The notes beneath the pieces were generated by a model. The model ran no database searches. It was not told where the DNA came from and saw only the letters and a list, made by a program, of their open reading frames with translations. 47,049 nt of DNA from an uncultured Lachnospiraceae bacterium (GTDB taxonomy: Bacteria > Bacillota > Clostridia > Lachnospirales > Lachnospiraceae): the NCBI GenBank assembly GCA_946534145.1, contig CAMNCH010000006.1:1-47049 (forward strand), written 5' to 3'. Each line of letters begins with the position of its first letter. Positions within the stretch are counted from its first letter, which is position 1. A program made the translations under genes and the position numbers. Below, in pieces: positions 8,495 to 16,677 of the stretch.

Positions 8495-9097
8495 TCACTT
8501 TGTGGCTTCGTAATTGAACTTGTCGCACATCTCTCTTGCGAAATGCACGGGGTATAACTGAACCATGGTGGAGTCTATAAGTCCTTCCACGTCCATCTTA
8601 AATGTTATCTTGACAAAAGAATCGTTTCCCTCATCAAACATCTTCTCAAAAATTTTAACGGACTCTACGTCAATGGTGTTAATCTCCGGGGTTCCGATAT
8701 CCACCATCATATCAAGCATAGTGGCCATGGATGTGGCGGATGCGCCCATCATCTGGTTCATGGCTTCGGACATGGCGCTTAACTGAAGCTCGCCCATCTC
8801 TCCCTGAACGTTTTCGCCGGTACCGCCCATCATAAGGTCCGTGAGTACCAGAGCATCGTTTTCTTTTAACACAAAGACGTTATTGCCGCTTAAGCCTTTG
8901 ATGTAGTGAATCTGAATGAAAATACAGGTCTTTTCGTAATCGTCAAGAGCCTGGCTTCGCTTAATAAACTCCACGCAGGGTGTAGTTATGTTAACCTTAT
9001 GATTGACCATGAGGCTTAAGTTTGTGGCTGCGTTGCCCATGCTGATATTGGCGATTTCACCGAGAGTATCAATTTCTTCTTTAGATAGTTTTTCCAA
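8495..9097 (-). CDS. CheC/FliY-N-like chemotaxis phosphatase domain protein
   Basis: GEIANISMGNAATNLS and GELQLSAMSEAMNQMMGASATSMATML, two CheC-type phosphatase helices; GGGAG upstream of a TTG start at 9097. Confidence 0.8.
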   Translation of the reverse strand: MEKLSKEEIDTLGEIANISMGNAATNLSLMVNHKVNITTPCVEFIKRSQALDDYEKTCIFIQIHYIKGLSGNNVFVLKENDALVLTDLMMGGTGENVQGEMGELQLSAMSEAMNQMMGASATSMATMLDMMVDIGTPEINTIDVESVKIFEKMFDEGNDSFVKITFKMDVEGLIDSTMVQLYPVHFAREMCDKFNYEATK

Positions 9098-9169
9098 GAT
9101 ATTATTCTCCCTTTTTAAGCTGTAATCTTGAAACATTATATCCAAAGGCAATTAACCAAAACTTTTACA

Positions 9170-9727
9170 TTAAGGGCTGCACACGGGGCACCTTTCGGTG
9201 TAGCCTGCTTTCTCCGCTTCCTTAATAGTCTCGTAATAGAGTGTATCCGCGCTGTTGACGGGCTTTAAGAGGCAGTCGATTCTGTGAATAATCTTGGTGT
9301 TTTTATTGACAAAATATTTGTAATCCTTGGAAACCGTCGCAGTGGTGGATGTGGGAGTGCTCGTCACGATTCCGTACTTTTTATTGTAGTCCGAAATAAC
9401 GGTTCTGAATTCACGGTCCAGGTCCTCGTTCTGGCGCTTAACTATCTCGTCGTAGGAGATTTCACCGGTGTTGTTGCCGCTGATTGAAACCTTACCGGCC
9501 CCCGTGCCCGACCCTGCAGGAGGGTCCTTGATTAAATCCGCAAGATTGGGAACGGTCGCGCTGCTGTCAAAAGAATCCGGGTCGCTCTCCGTCACCGTAC
9601 TGTGGGAAGCATTACTCTCTCCCCCCTCTTCTCCCTCAGGCTTCTTCATGGCATAAATGGCTATTACGATACACAAAAGAGCGCATATTACGATTACCGC
9701 ATATGCAACAGATCTTACTAACTTCAT
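9170..9727 (-). CDS. Membrane-anchored protein with C-terminal H-x3-C...CxxC metal-binding-like domain
   Basis: N-terminal TM, low-complexity linker, IIHRIDC...SADTLYYETIKEAEKAGYTERCPVCSP. Confidence 0.65.
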   Translation of the reverse strand: MKLVRSVAYAVIVICALLCIVIAIYAMKKPEGEEGGESNASHSTVTESDPDSFDSSATVPNLADLIKDPPAGSGTGAGKVSISGNNTGEISYDEIVKRQNEDLDREFRTVISDYNKKYGIVTSTPTSTTATVSKDYKYFVNKNTKIIHRIDCLLKPVNSADTLYYETIKEAEKAGYTERCPVCSP

Positions 9728-9745
9728 AATGTCCCCTCATTTAAG

Positions 9746-9961
9746 TTATTGTCTGTCATTGTCGTCCGTTACATCAAAAGGTGTTCCGCAGGCAAAAGCA
9801 CTGCCGATGTCGCACCGCCCAAGGTGATATTCCCGTCTGGTCTCCCCGGCATTAAGATTATCGTCAGTCTTAACCTTGAGTCTCGACACACCTGCGTTAA
9901 CCATGTCGTCGAGCATGCTCACTATATTGTCTATATCGTCATTTTTCTTATTATTGTCCAT
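9746..9961 (-). CDS. Small conserved-type hypothetical protein (YHLGRCDIGSAFACGTPFDV C-terminus)
   Basis: GAGGA-N5-ATG at 9961; coding frame through 9746. Confidence 0.6.
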   Translation of the reverse strand: MDNNKKNDDIDNIVSMLDDMVNAGVSRLKVKTDDNLNAGETRREYHLGRCDIGSAFACGTPFDVTDDNDRQ

Positions 9962-10021
9962 ACATTTCCTCAAAAAATATATATTTCTCTGTCTATAATT
10001 TTAACTGTTTTTTGAGCAAAA

Positions 10022-10056
10022 AGAAAGCACTATCATTCAAAAGATGACAGTGCTGC
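10022..10056 (-). terminator. Intrinsic terminator for the 33-aa ORF
   Basis: AGCACTGTCATC-ttttga-ATGATAGTGCT followed by TTCTTTTT on minus strand. Confidence 0.6.
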
Positions 10057-10086
10057 CTTAAGGATGGTTTACTATGAAAAATGTAG

Positions 10087-10188
10087 TTAAATGTGAAGTC
10101 CGGCAGTAATAATAAATACTGCAAAAGCAAGTAAAAATGTTACACCTGTGATAATTTCTCTTAAACTGTTGTTATTCTCTATAAACAT
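10087..10188 (-). CDS. Candidate 33-aa single-TM peptide
   Basis: GGGGGAGG-N8-ATG; MFIENNNSLREIITGVTFLLAFAVFIITAGLHI*; terminator downstream. Confidence 0.6.
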   Translation of the reverse strand: MFIENNNSLREIITGVTFLLAFAVFIITAGLHI

Positions 10189-10269
10189 ATCTCAGGCCTC
10201 CCCCGCCTCGATAACTGATTTACCATATGGTAAAAGTATAGGATTTGGCCATTAACAAGTGAATAGTGA

Positions 10270-10305
10270 AAACGGCAAAATAAACAAGATTATTTTGCCG
10301 TTTTT
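10270..10305. terminator. Bidirectional intrinsic terminator
   Basis: AACGGCAAAATAA-acaaga-TTATTTTGCCGTTTTT. Confidence 0.75.
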
Positions 10306-10339
10306 GGTGATTATCACAAAAATCTATTGGTAAATATTA

Positions 10340-11383
10340 CTATCTCAGTTCTTTGATGATGATACCGAGCAGATGTCTGTTCTCGGAGGACAAGAGAGTG
10401 GCACATTTGATAATTCCGACTATCTTGCGAAGGTCCATATGCATTAAATCCGTGATATGTGTAATGCCGTTTTTTTCAAAAACATCAAACAATTCACTTA
10501 CCACTTTTGCCCTGTTGTCGATAGGTATGCTCTCTATCCAATTGTTGACTTTATACGACAATTCGGTGCTGAAAAGATTGGTACTTTTTTCTTCCAGAAT
10601 TCCGAAAGGGGTCAATTCCCAGTTGAAAATATCGTGCTGATAAATGCCCTTACCGATGCCTCTTACCACCCGTCTTTCAAAGGGCGGTTTCATGAGATTG
10701 CCGATAACGCAGCTCTCCGGAACATACGCCTCTATGCGGTCTTTCACCGCCAGATAACCCAATTTGTTACTGATATCCTCCGGGAATCCGGGAGCGTCAA
10801 AAGCATACACCTTCTTAAGCTTTTTGCGAAGCTTCTCCTCAAGACACATGGCCGCATAAACCGCCAGGTTGCCTCCCTTGGAGTGGCCCGCCACGCTGAC
10901 CTTTACAAGGGGACGCGCAAGCTCTTTCTGGAGATAAGACAGAGCGGAGTACTGGCCCGAAGTGGGCATGGTATGGATGGTATTAAAGTTTTCTTTCCAC
11001 GAAAGAAGGGAGCCGTCGGTGCCCCTGAATACCACCATCTTGTCAAATCTTCCCAGGGAAAAGGTCATGGCATAGAAAGTCTTCTCCTCGGAAGGATCGA
11101 TGTCCCTTACATAGCGCTCCACCGGTATGTCCGAAAACCTGTTGCTTGCCGCCGCAAGTTTGAGTACTTCCTCTTTATTGTCAATGCATTCGTCCTGCTC
11201 GTCTTTTTTGGCCAAAGCCACGTAAGCGTCGTAAAGCCCCTTAACCGTAAGGCTGTCGCAGTTAAGCTCTTCGTAGTCGATGCTGGTAAGAACGACGAGG
11301 ACCATCGCATCGTTTTCATTGAATTTTTGCTGCTTAAAGTTTAAGTCACCCCTGAACTTTAAGTATGTTATAAGATTGTTCAT
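10340..11383 (-). CDS. Mbeg1-like (DUF2974) alpha/beta-hydrolase
   Basis: VVFRGTDGSLLSWKENFN, VAGHSKGGNLAVYAA nucleophile elbow. Confidence 0.85.
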   Translation of the reverse strand: MNNLITYLKFRGDLNFKQQKFNENDAMVLVVLTSIDYEELNCDSLTVKGLYDAYVALAKKDEQDECIDNKEEVLKLAAASNRFSDIPVERYVRDIDPSEEKTFYAMTFSLGRFDKMVVFRGTDGSLLSWKENFNTIHTMPTSGQYSALSYLQKELARPLVKVSVAGHSKGGNLAVYAAMCLEEKLRKKLKKVYAFDAPGFPEDISNKLGYLAVKDRIEAYVPESCVIGNLMKPPFERRVVRGIGKGIYQHDIFNWELTPFGILEEKSTNLFSTELSYKVNNWIESIPIDNRAKVVSELFDVFEKNGITHITDLMHMDLRKIVGIIKCATLLSSENRHLLGIIIKELR

Positions 11384-11411
11384 AAGAAAATCCCTTTTGT
11401 GCGGATATGAT

Positions 11412-11434
11412 AAAAGCCCCGCAAAATGCGGGGC
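11412..11434 (-). terminator. Intrinsic terminator
   Basis: GCCCCGCATTTTGCGGGGC-TTTTA on minus strand. Confidence 0.75.
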
Positions 11435-11451
11435 CTGAATACTCGTAAGTG

Positions 11452-11583
11452 TTATTCTTTCTCGCCTTCACCGTCTCTTGTCTCGACGGAGGAAACGGAT
11501 GCAACCACAGCGACTGCTACCACAACCGCTATAAGCGCGATTACAAAAAACACAGAAATTCCTACAATTACTCCCGTAGCCAT
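11452..11583 (-). CDS. Candidate 43-aa single-TM small protein
   Basis: GGGAGGTTATTGAATATG; MATGVIVGISVFFVIALIAVVVAVAVVASVSSVETRDGEGEKE*; followed by strong terminator. Confidence 0.6.
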   Translation of the reverse strand: MATGVIVGISVFFVIALIAVVVAVAVVASVSSVETRDGEGEKE

Positions 11584-11625
11584 ATTCAATAACCTCCCAT
11601 GTACCAATGATTATATCACAACAAT

Positions 11626-12486
11626 TTAGTTATTACCACCCGATATGCGAATGTAAATCGCAGGTCTTACCCCGTCCTGTTTGGATGCCGCTTCATGACC
11701 GGTGGTACGAATGATGCCCGAAGCACCCACATCCATGATACGTGTCTCGTCCTTACCGTTGGAGCGAAGCCACCAGTTGCCACAGCCTGTCATCTCTTCG
11801 CTGAAGCCTCTGTCCTTGAAACCGAACAAAGAATAGTACTCCTCGGTAATGTACCACACACCCGCATTGATGGCGTGAGGGGTAACCGGAGCACAAAGCT
11901 TATTGCCTGCAGAGCCTTCCTCGGCTCCGATATAAGCCTCGGCTTCCTCACGGCTTAAGAGGAATACCTTGTCCGTAACGTCAGCCGTTCCCGCACTCAC
12001 ATCACCGGGAACTGTCACGTAATCCTCGATAATGGTCTTCTCTTCATCATTGAAAGCTGCATTATAAAAGTCTTCGTTGAGCCACTTTCTTACGGAAGAA
12101 GTCTCCCAGCTTGTGGCATTGTAATTGTCATTAAATACTCTCTGGTCCAGTACCTTTGCAGACAAAAGAAGGAGTCTGTCATCGGAATCCGCTATAACCA
12201 GCCATTCTATGGGCTCGGCGCCGTTGTCAAGGTTACCGTCCTGATCGTAAGCACCGCCCTTTGCGTCAAGTCTGTCGCCGGAAATGGTAAAGCCTCCCAC
12301 ATGGGTAGCCTCCAAAATAATCGGTTCGGGCTCGGGCTCCGTAACTGCCTCCGATGCAGAAGTCTCCGTCGACTCGGTAACAAGAGGCGTCTCGGAAATA
12401 ATAGGCTCATCCGGTGTCTTGTCTCCGCAGGCCGCAAGTCCCAGTACCATGGCCGCAGCCGTTATATATATCAAGTATTTTTTCAT
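11626..12486 (-). CDS. Lipoprotein with DUF6273-type C-terminal domain
   Basis: Lipobox LGLAACG; WETSSVRKWLNEDFYNAAF, GNWWLRSNG, VRPAIYI. Confidence 0.8.
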   Translation of the reverse strand: MKKYLIYITAAAMVLGLAACGDKTPDEPIISETPLVTESTETSASEAVTEPEPEPIILEATHVGGFTISGDRLDAKGGAYDQDGNLDNGAEPIEWLVIADSDDRLLLLSAKVLDQRVFNDNYNATSWETSSVRKWLNEDFYNAAFNDEEKTIIEDYVTVPGDVSAGTADVTDKVFLLSREEAEAYIGAEEGSAGNKLCAPVTPHAINAGVWYITEEYYSLFGFKDRGFSEEMTGCGNWWLRSNGKDETRIMDVGASGIIRTTGHEAASKQDGVRPAIYIRISGGNN

Positions 12487-12630
12487 GTCTTAATAACCGC
12501 CTGTCTAAAATCTCAATATCGTTATTATACAAAAAAGCTTTCCATTTGTTAAGCACTAATTATTTGTGTTAGACATCCTTACCCTTATGGATTAAAATAG
12601 TCAGAGAGTCAAAAGAAAGGAACCACACTC

Positions 12631-13854
12631 ATGAAAAGAGCATACGAAAGATTAATTGAATACGTTAAAATACACACAACTTCCGACGAAGAAAGCGGGC
12701 AGCACCCCAGCTTCGCCGGCGAGTTCGCCCTTGCCAATGTATTGTGTAAAGAGCTCTCGGGAATCGGCATGAAGGACCCCCGCGTAGACGATCACTGCTA
12801 CGTATACGCATACCTTCCCGCCACCGAAGGCTATGAAAATGCCACAAAACTTGGCTTTATCGCCCACATGGACACTTCACCCGAAGCATCAGGCAAGAAC
12901 GTTAAGCCTGTACTTCACGAGCACTACGACGGCTCTGACATTGTCCTCGAAGGCTCAGGCGACATCTTAAGCATCAAGCGTTTTCCCGAGCTTAAGAGCT
13001 ACATAGGCGACACCCTCATTACCACCGACGGCACCACACTTCTCGGCGCCGACGACAAAGCGGGCGTAGCCGAAATAATGACTGCTTTTGAAACCATCAT
13101 CAAAAACAACATCCCCCACGGCGAACTCTGGGTTGCCTTCACTCCGGACGAAGAAATCGGCGAGGGAGCGGACTTCTTTGACCACGAGCATTTCGGTGCA
13201 ACCTACGCATATACCGTGGACGGCGGCGACGTCAATGCCCTCGAGTACGAGAACTTCAACGCTGCAGGCGCTGACATTACCATAAAAGGCGTATCCGTTC
13301 ATCCCGGTTCCGCCAAGGATATCATGGTTAACGCAGCCAATGTGGGAATGGAGCTTCACTCGCTTCTGCCCGCCGAAATGCGTCCCGAGCACACCAAAGG
13401 ATACGAGGGCTTCTTCCACCTGACTTCTTTTTCCGGTCAGGTATCTTCCGCAAAAATGTCATACATAATCAGAGACCATGACAAAGAACTCTTCGAGCAG
13501 AAAAAGAAAATGATGCGGGAAGCCGCCGACACCATCAACAAAAAATATGGTGAAGGCACCGTAACCCTCACCATAAAAGATTCCTACTACAACATGCTTG
13601 AGAAGATCAAGCCTCACATGCACCTTATCGAAAATGCCCGCCTGGCACTCAAAAAGGCAGGCTTAAACCCTGTTGACGTACCCGTTCGCGGCGGCACAGA
13701 CGGCGCCCGCCTCTCCTACGACGGTCTCCCCTGTCCCAACCTTGGCACCGGCGGCTGCAACTACCACGGCAACTACGAATGCTGCAGCGTGGAAAAAATG
13801 GACAAAGCAGTAGAAATTATCTTAAACATAATAGAAATATATTCTTCCAGATAA
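12631..13854 (+). CDS. pepT: Peptidase T (tripeptide aminopeptidase)
   Basis: IHTTSDE, FIAHMDTSPEASGKNVKP, LGADDKAG, FTPDEEIG, RGGTDGARLS, PNLGTGG. Confidence 0.95.
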   Translation: MKRAYERLIEYVKIHTTSDEESGQHPSFAGEFALANVLCKELSGIGMKDPRVDDHCYVYAYLPATEGYENATKLGFIAHMDTSPEASGKNVKPVLHEHYDGSDIVLEGSGDILSIKRFPELKSYIGDTLITTDGTTLLGADDKAGVAEIMTAFETIIKNNIPHGELWVAFTPDEEIGEGADFFDHEHFGATYAYTVDGGDVNALEYENFNAAGADITIKGVSVHPGSAKDIMVNAANVGMELHSLLPAEMRPEHTKGYEGFFHLTSFSGQVSSAKMSYIIRDHDKELFEQKKKMMREAADTINKKYGEGTVTLTIKDSYYNMLEKIKPHMHLIENARLALKKAGLNPVDVPVRGGTDGARLSYDGLPCPNLGTGGCNYHGNYECCSVEKMDKAVEIILNIIEIYSSR

Positions 13855-13860
13855 TCAAAG

Positions 13861-13895
13861 GAGCCACCGGCACGCATGCCGATGGCTCTTTATTT
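13861..13895 (+). terminator. Terminator of pepT
   Basis: GAGCCACCGGCA-cgca-TGCCGATGGCTCTTTATTT. Confidence 0.75.
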
Positions 13896-14295
13896 AATTA
13901 CTCCCCACGAAAGAAGTAAGATAATCATATACTCTTGCCGGCGCCAGATAGACCGTGCTACCGATTCTTAAATACGTTCCTCCGTCGTCTTTTCCTAGGA
14001 TTTCCATTTTACTGCCCTCAGGCAGGAAATTCACATATCCGACCGCCGCATATTTCTTGTCATATTCTTTGGTCTTAACCCATTCATCGTACTGTAATGA
14101 ATCGTAAAAGTCTCTTATGTCGGGGATATTTACTTTTTCCGCCCGAAACTCATACTGAACAACAATACCTTTAACAATATTAATGTTAGGGAGTTTCTGC
14201 GCCGTAAGTTCCGTGCAAAGCAAAGCCGCAATAATAGCGGTCAACGCCAGCATTAATACAATTGTTACCACTCTCGATTTTAAGGATTCTTCCAC
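13894..14295 (-). CDS. Membrane-anchored hypothetical protein (133 aa), GTG start
   Basis: N-terminal TM VTIVLMLALTAIIAALL plus soluble C-terminus; divergent from the 49-aa peptide gene. Confidence 0.6.
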   Translation of the reverse strand: MEESLKSRVVTIVLMLALTAIIAALLCTELTAQKLPNINIVKGIVVQYEFRAEKVNIPDIRDFYDSLQYDEWVKTKEYDKKYAAVGYVNFLPEGSKMEILGKDDGGTYLRIGSTVYLAPARVYDYLTSFVGSN

Positions 14296-14372
14296 TTCTT
14301 TTGCCGCTCCGTTTTAAGCGCCTCGATATTATCTCCCCTCAACTGTAATGATAACCGCATCCGATCGGTCTT

Positions 14373-14398
14373 GTAAACGGAATTATAGTTCTGTTTAC
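14373..14398. promoter_or_regulatory. 26-bp near-perfect palindrome overlapping the -35 of the 49-aa peptide gene (operator copy 1)
   Basis: GTAAACGGAA-TTATAG-TTCTGTTTAC; overlaps TTTACA (14394-14399), 17-bp spacer, TAAAAT (14417-14422). Confidence 0.75.
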
Positions 14399-14457
14399 AG
14401 AAGCCCGAAATAATAATAAAATTAGACTTACCAAAAAAGATTAACGGGAGGTAGAAG

Positions 14458-14607
14458 ATGAAGAAATCCGTACATTATATCATTGCTGTTTTGTTACTGA
14501 TACTTACCCTGTTTGTTTCCACCGGCCAATCCTATGCCTTCCCCCAGAGAAGCACCATTCCGCCCGGAGATGAATTTATCAGGTTTACAGATATAATACT
14601 GAAATAA
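14458..14607 (+). CDS. Candidate secreted signalling pro-peptide (49 aa)
   Basis: GGGAGGTAGAAG-ATG; MKKSVHYIIAVLLLILTLFVSTGQSYA|FPQRSTIPPGDEFIRFTDIILK*; Sec-type signal peptide, promoter upstream, terminator downstream. Confidence 0.75.
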   Translation: MKKSVHYIIAVLLLILTLFVSTGQSYAFPQRSTIPPGDEFIRFTDIILK

Positions 14608-14626
14608 TACTGAGGGGTAAAAAATA

Positions 14627-14664
14627 AGACTGCAACCGGCTTATGTCGTTTGCAGTCTATTTTT
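14627..14664. terminator. Bidirectional terminator between pro-peptide and regulator
   Basis: AGACTGCAA...TTGCAGTCT with T tracts on both strands. Confidence 0.75.
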
Positions 14665-15592
14665 ATGTTCTTTTGAAAAGATTATGGTCGGACTTGATAT
14701 TCAGAATAGAATCTGCCTTCTCTTCGAAATATTCCTCGGAATAGAAGAAAATGCCTATGGCCTTTGCCGTTGAATAAGTTTTGACCGCCTCTTCCTTTTT
14801 TTCCTCATTCATAAGCAAAGCGCTTTTACACAAAAGAAGCTCGCACACCATATGCAAAGACCCTCTCCGTCTTCTGGTTTCCAGCAGCTCTTCCGTTTCT
14901 TTTAAAACACTCTTCTCCGAAAAAACGTAAAGATTAAAGAGGCAGCTGCAGGTAATGTCCAGGAAAAAGTCCATGTCACCCTCAATCTCCGCAAGTCCGC
15001 TGTCCACCTTTTCTTTTGCGATTTTATACAGTTTATCGAGTTCAGCCGTTCCCGACTTTGTATCACCTATTCTGCAAAGGTTGACCGCATGCGAAAGAAT
15101 CAGCGCACACTCAACGCTTGAAATGTCTTCTTTTTCAATCAGGATACCGTGCTCAACGTTATCAGACTTACCGACAGCCTCCTCCAATACATTGATGGCA
15201 GCCTCAAATTTGTTCTCGGAGGACAGTAAAATGGCTTCGGCGTACTTCAATACCTTTTTCTCCATTCCGTCCATAAAATGGGGATCGTTCCTGTAGGTTT
15301 TGCAAAAAGAACGAATTTCATCAATGGCATGCCTTCCTATGGCATCGCTTATTTTCTGGCAAACGGAATAGGTCTCTACCGTTTCGTACCTGTTCATCTT
15401 TCCATACATAATAAACAGGTTGGTTCCCAGGCGCCTTGATATGTATGTTAATAAATCAACGGTAATATTCGCCGTTCCGTTCTCAATTTTACCTATATAT
15501 CTGACAGAAATCTGGTCTGTTGCAAGTTCTCTTTGTGTAAGTCCCATGCTGTTTCTGCAGTATTTGATTACTTTTCCAATTGAAATGCCCAT
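14663..15592 (-). CDS. RRNPP/PlcR-Rgg-like HTH regulator with helical-repeat C-terminus
   Basis: IGKVIKYCRNSMGLTQRELATDQISVRYIGKIENGTANITVDLLTYISRRLGTNL N-terminal XRE HTH, then a TPR-like all-helical region; GGAGATATTGTA-ATG at 15592. Confidence 0.8.
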   Translation of the reverse strand: MGISIGKVIKYCRNSMGLTQRELATDQISVRYIGKIENGTANITVDLLTYISRRLGTNLFIMYGKMNRYETVETYSVCQKISDAIGRHAIDEIRSFCKTYRNDPHFMDGMEKKVLKYAEAILLSSENKFEAAINVLEEAVGKSDNVEHGILIEKEDISSVECALILSHAVNLCRIGDTKSGTAELDKLYKIAKEKVDSGLAEIEGDMDFFLDITCSCLFNLYVFSEKSVLKETEELLETRRRRGSLHMVCELLLCKSALLMNEEKKEEAVKTYSTAKAIGIFFYSEEYFEEKADSILNIKSDHNLFKRT

Positions 15593-15659
15593 TACAATAT
15601 CTCCAAAAATATTCTCTCTGCACTCAATTATAACATTCACTTGAAATTAATGATATATC

Positions 15660-15681
15660 GTGGAACTATAATTCTGTTTAC
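15660..15681. promoter_or_regulatory. Operator copy 2, upstream of the RRNPP-like regulator
   Basis: GGAACTATAATTCTGTTTAC (15662-15681) is 18/20 identical to GGAATTATAGTTCTGTTTAC at 14379-14398. Confidence 0.75.
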
Positions 15682-15812
15682 TGCATAAGTGTTAAATGGT
15701 ACAGTTAACTTACAATCTAAAGCGAAATAACTTCGCCCATATACCTTTTCATTCCTCCTAGGAGACACGCGGCAAGCCATAGCCTGTCGCGTGCGGACTA
15801 CGGAAAAGAAGC

Positions 15813-15838
15813 AGCGACGGGTTCCCCGACCCGTCGCT
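15813..15838. terminator. Terminator hairpin of the mscS-family gene
   Basis: AGCGACGGGT-tccccg-ACCCGTCGCT with T-rich flanks on both strands. Confidence 0.7.
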
Positions 15839-15844
15839 ATCTTT

Positions 15845-16657
15845 TTACTCTTTTATAATATTCACATCCACCTTCTTGTAAGGTATCTCAATGCCCTTCT
15901 CGTCGAAGGTCTTCTTTATCCGTTCCATGCTGTCAAAATATACGTCCCAGTAATCGGGGGTCTTGCACCAGACTCTGTATACAAAGTCAATGGAGCTTGC
16001 TGACATTTCTTTAAGTCTCGCTACGGGAGCCGGGTCGTCGAGAACGCCCTTGGTACCCGCCGCCACCTCAAGGAGTGTCTGCTTCACAAATTCAGTGTCG
16101 CTGTCGTAGGATGCGGAAACGATGATTTCCACGCGGCGCTGCTTCTTGGACGAATAGTTGATGATGTTGGCATTGGTAAGCTTGCCGTTGGGAATGGTGA
16201 TGACTCTGTTGTCGGGTGTGGTCACTATAGTGTAGATAACCGTAATCTCCGTAATGGTGCCCGATGCGCCGTCGCTTTCGATAAAGTCGCCTACCTTAAA
16301 GGGTCTGAAGAAAAGAATCATGAGACCCCCGGCAAAGTTGGAAAGGCCGCCCTGAAGAGCAAGACCGATGGCTACGCCGGCAGAGGTGAATATGGTAAGA
16401 AAAGCGGTTGAAGGAACTCCGCAGCACATGGCAGCGGTAGCGATTACAAGCGCATAAAGGGCTATTCTTATGAAGCTTGTGATAAAACTTCTGGCGCCTT
16501 TTTCTATCTTGTTGAAGGCTTTGCCATTCTGCAAAAGCTTAATAAGCCATTTGGAAAGCTTGATGCCCACAAACAGGATTACCAGCGCAAGCATTATCTT
16601 AAGTCCTGCGTTGGTCCCCACTTCCTGCAGTTTTTTTAAAAAGTCGTCTAAATTCAT
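15845..16657 (-). CDS. Mechanosensitive ion channel family protein (MscS)
   Basis: GVAIGLALQGGLSNFAGGLMILFFRPFKVGDFIESDGASGTITEITVIYT...NGKLTNANIINYS. Confidence 0.93.
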   Translation of the reverse strand: MNLDDFLKKLQEVGTNAGLKIMLALVILFVGIKLSKWLIKLLQNGKAFNKIEKGARSFITSFIRIALYALVIATAAMCCGVPSTAFLTIFTSAGVAIGLALQGGLSNFAGGLMILFFRPFKVGDFIESDGASGTITEITVIYTIVTTPDNRVITIPNGKLTNANIINYSSKKQRRVEIIVSASYDSDTEFVKQTLLEVAAGTKGVLDDPAPVARLKEMSASSIDFVYRVWCKTPDYWDVYFDSMERIKKTFDEKGIEIPYKKVDVNIIKE

Positions 16658-16677
16658 ATACCATCCTCCAAAGTTTC

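Noticed and set aside
10457-11344. 295-aa plus-strand ORF
   Set aside because: Antisense to a well-supported Mbeg1-like hydrolase; long antisense ORFs are expected from the codon bias here and no family was recognised.
15726-15761. 11-aa minus-strand ORF MKRYMGEVISL upstream of the RRNPP-like regulator
   Set aside because: AGGAGG is too close to the ATG and the ORF is very short; a leader peptide is possible but not supported.
15767-15795. CACGCG...CGCGTG hairpin
   Set aside because: Likely a second terminator-type hairpin downstream of the mscS gene; no extra conserved structure was evident.
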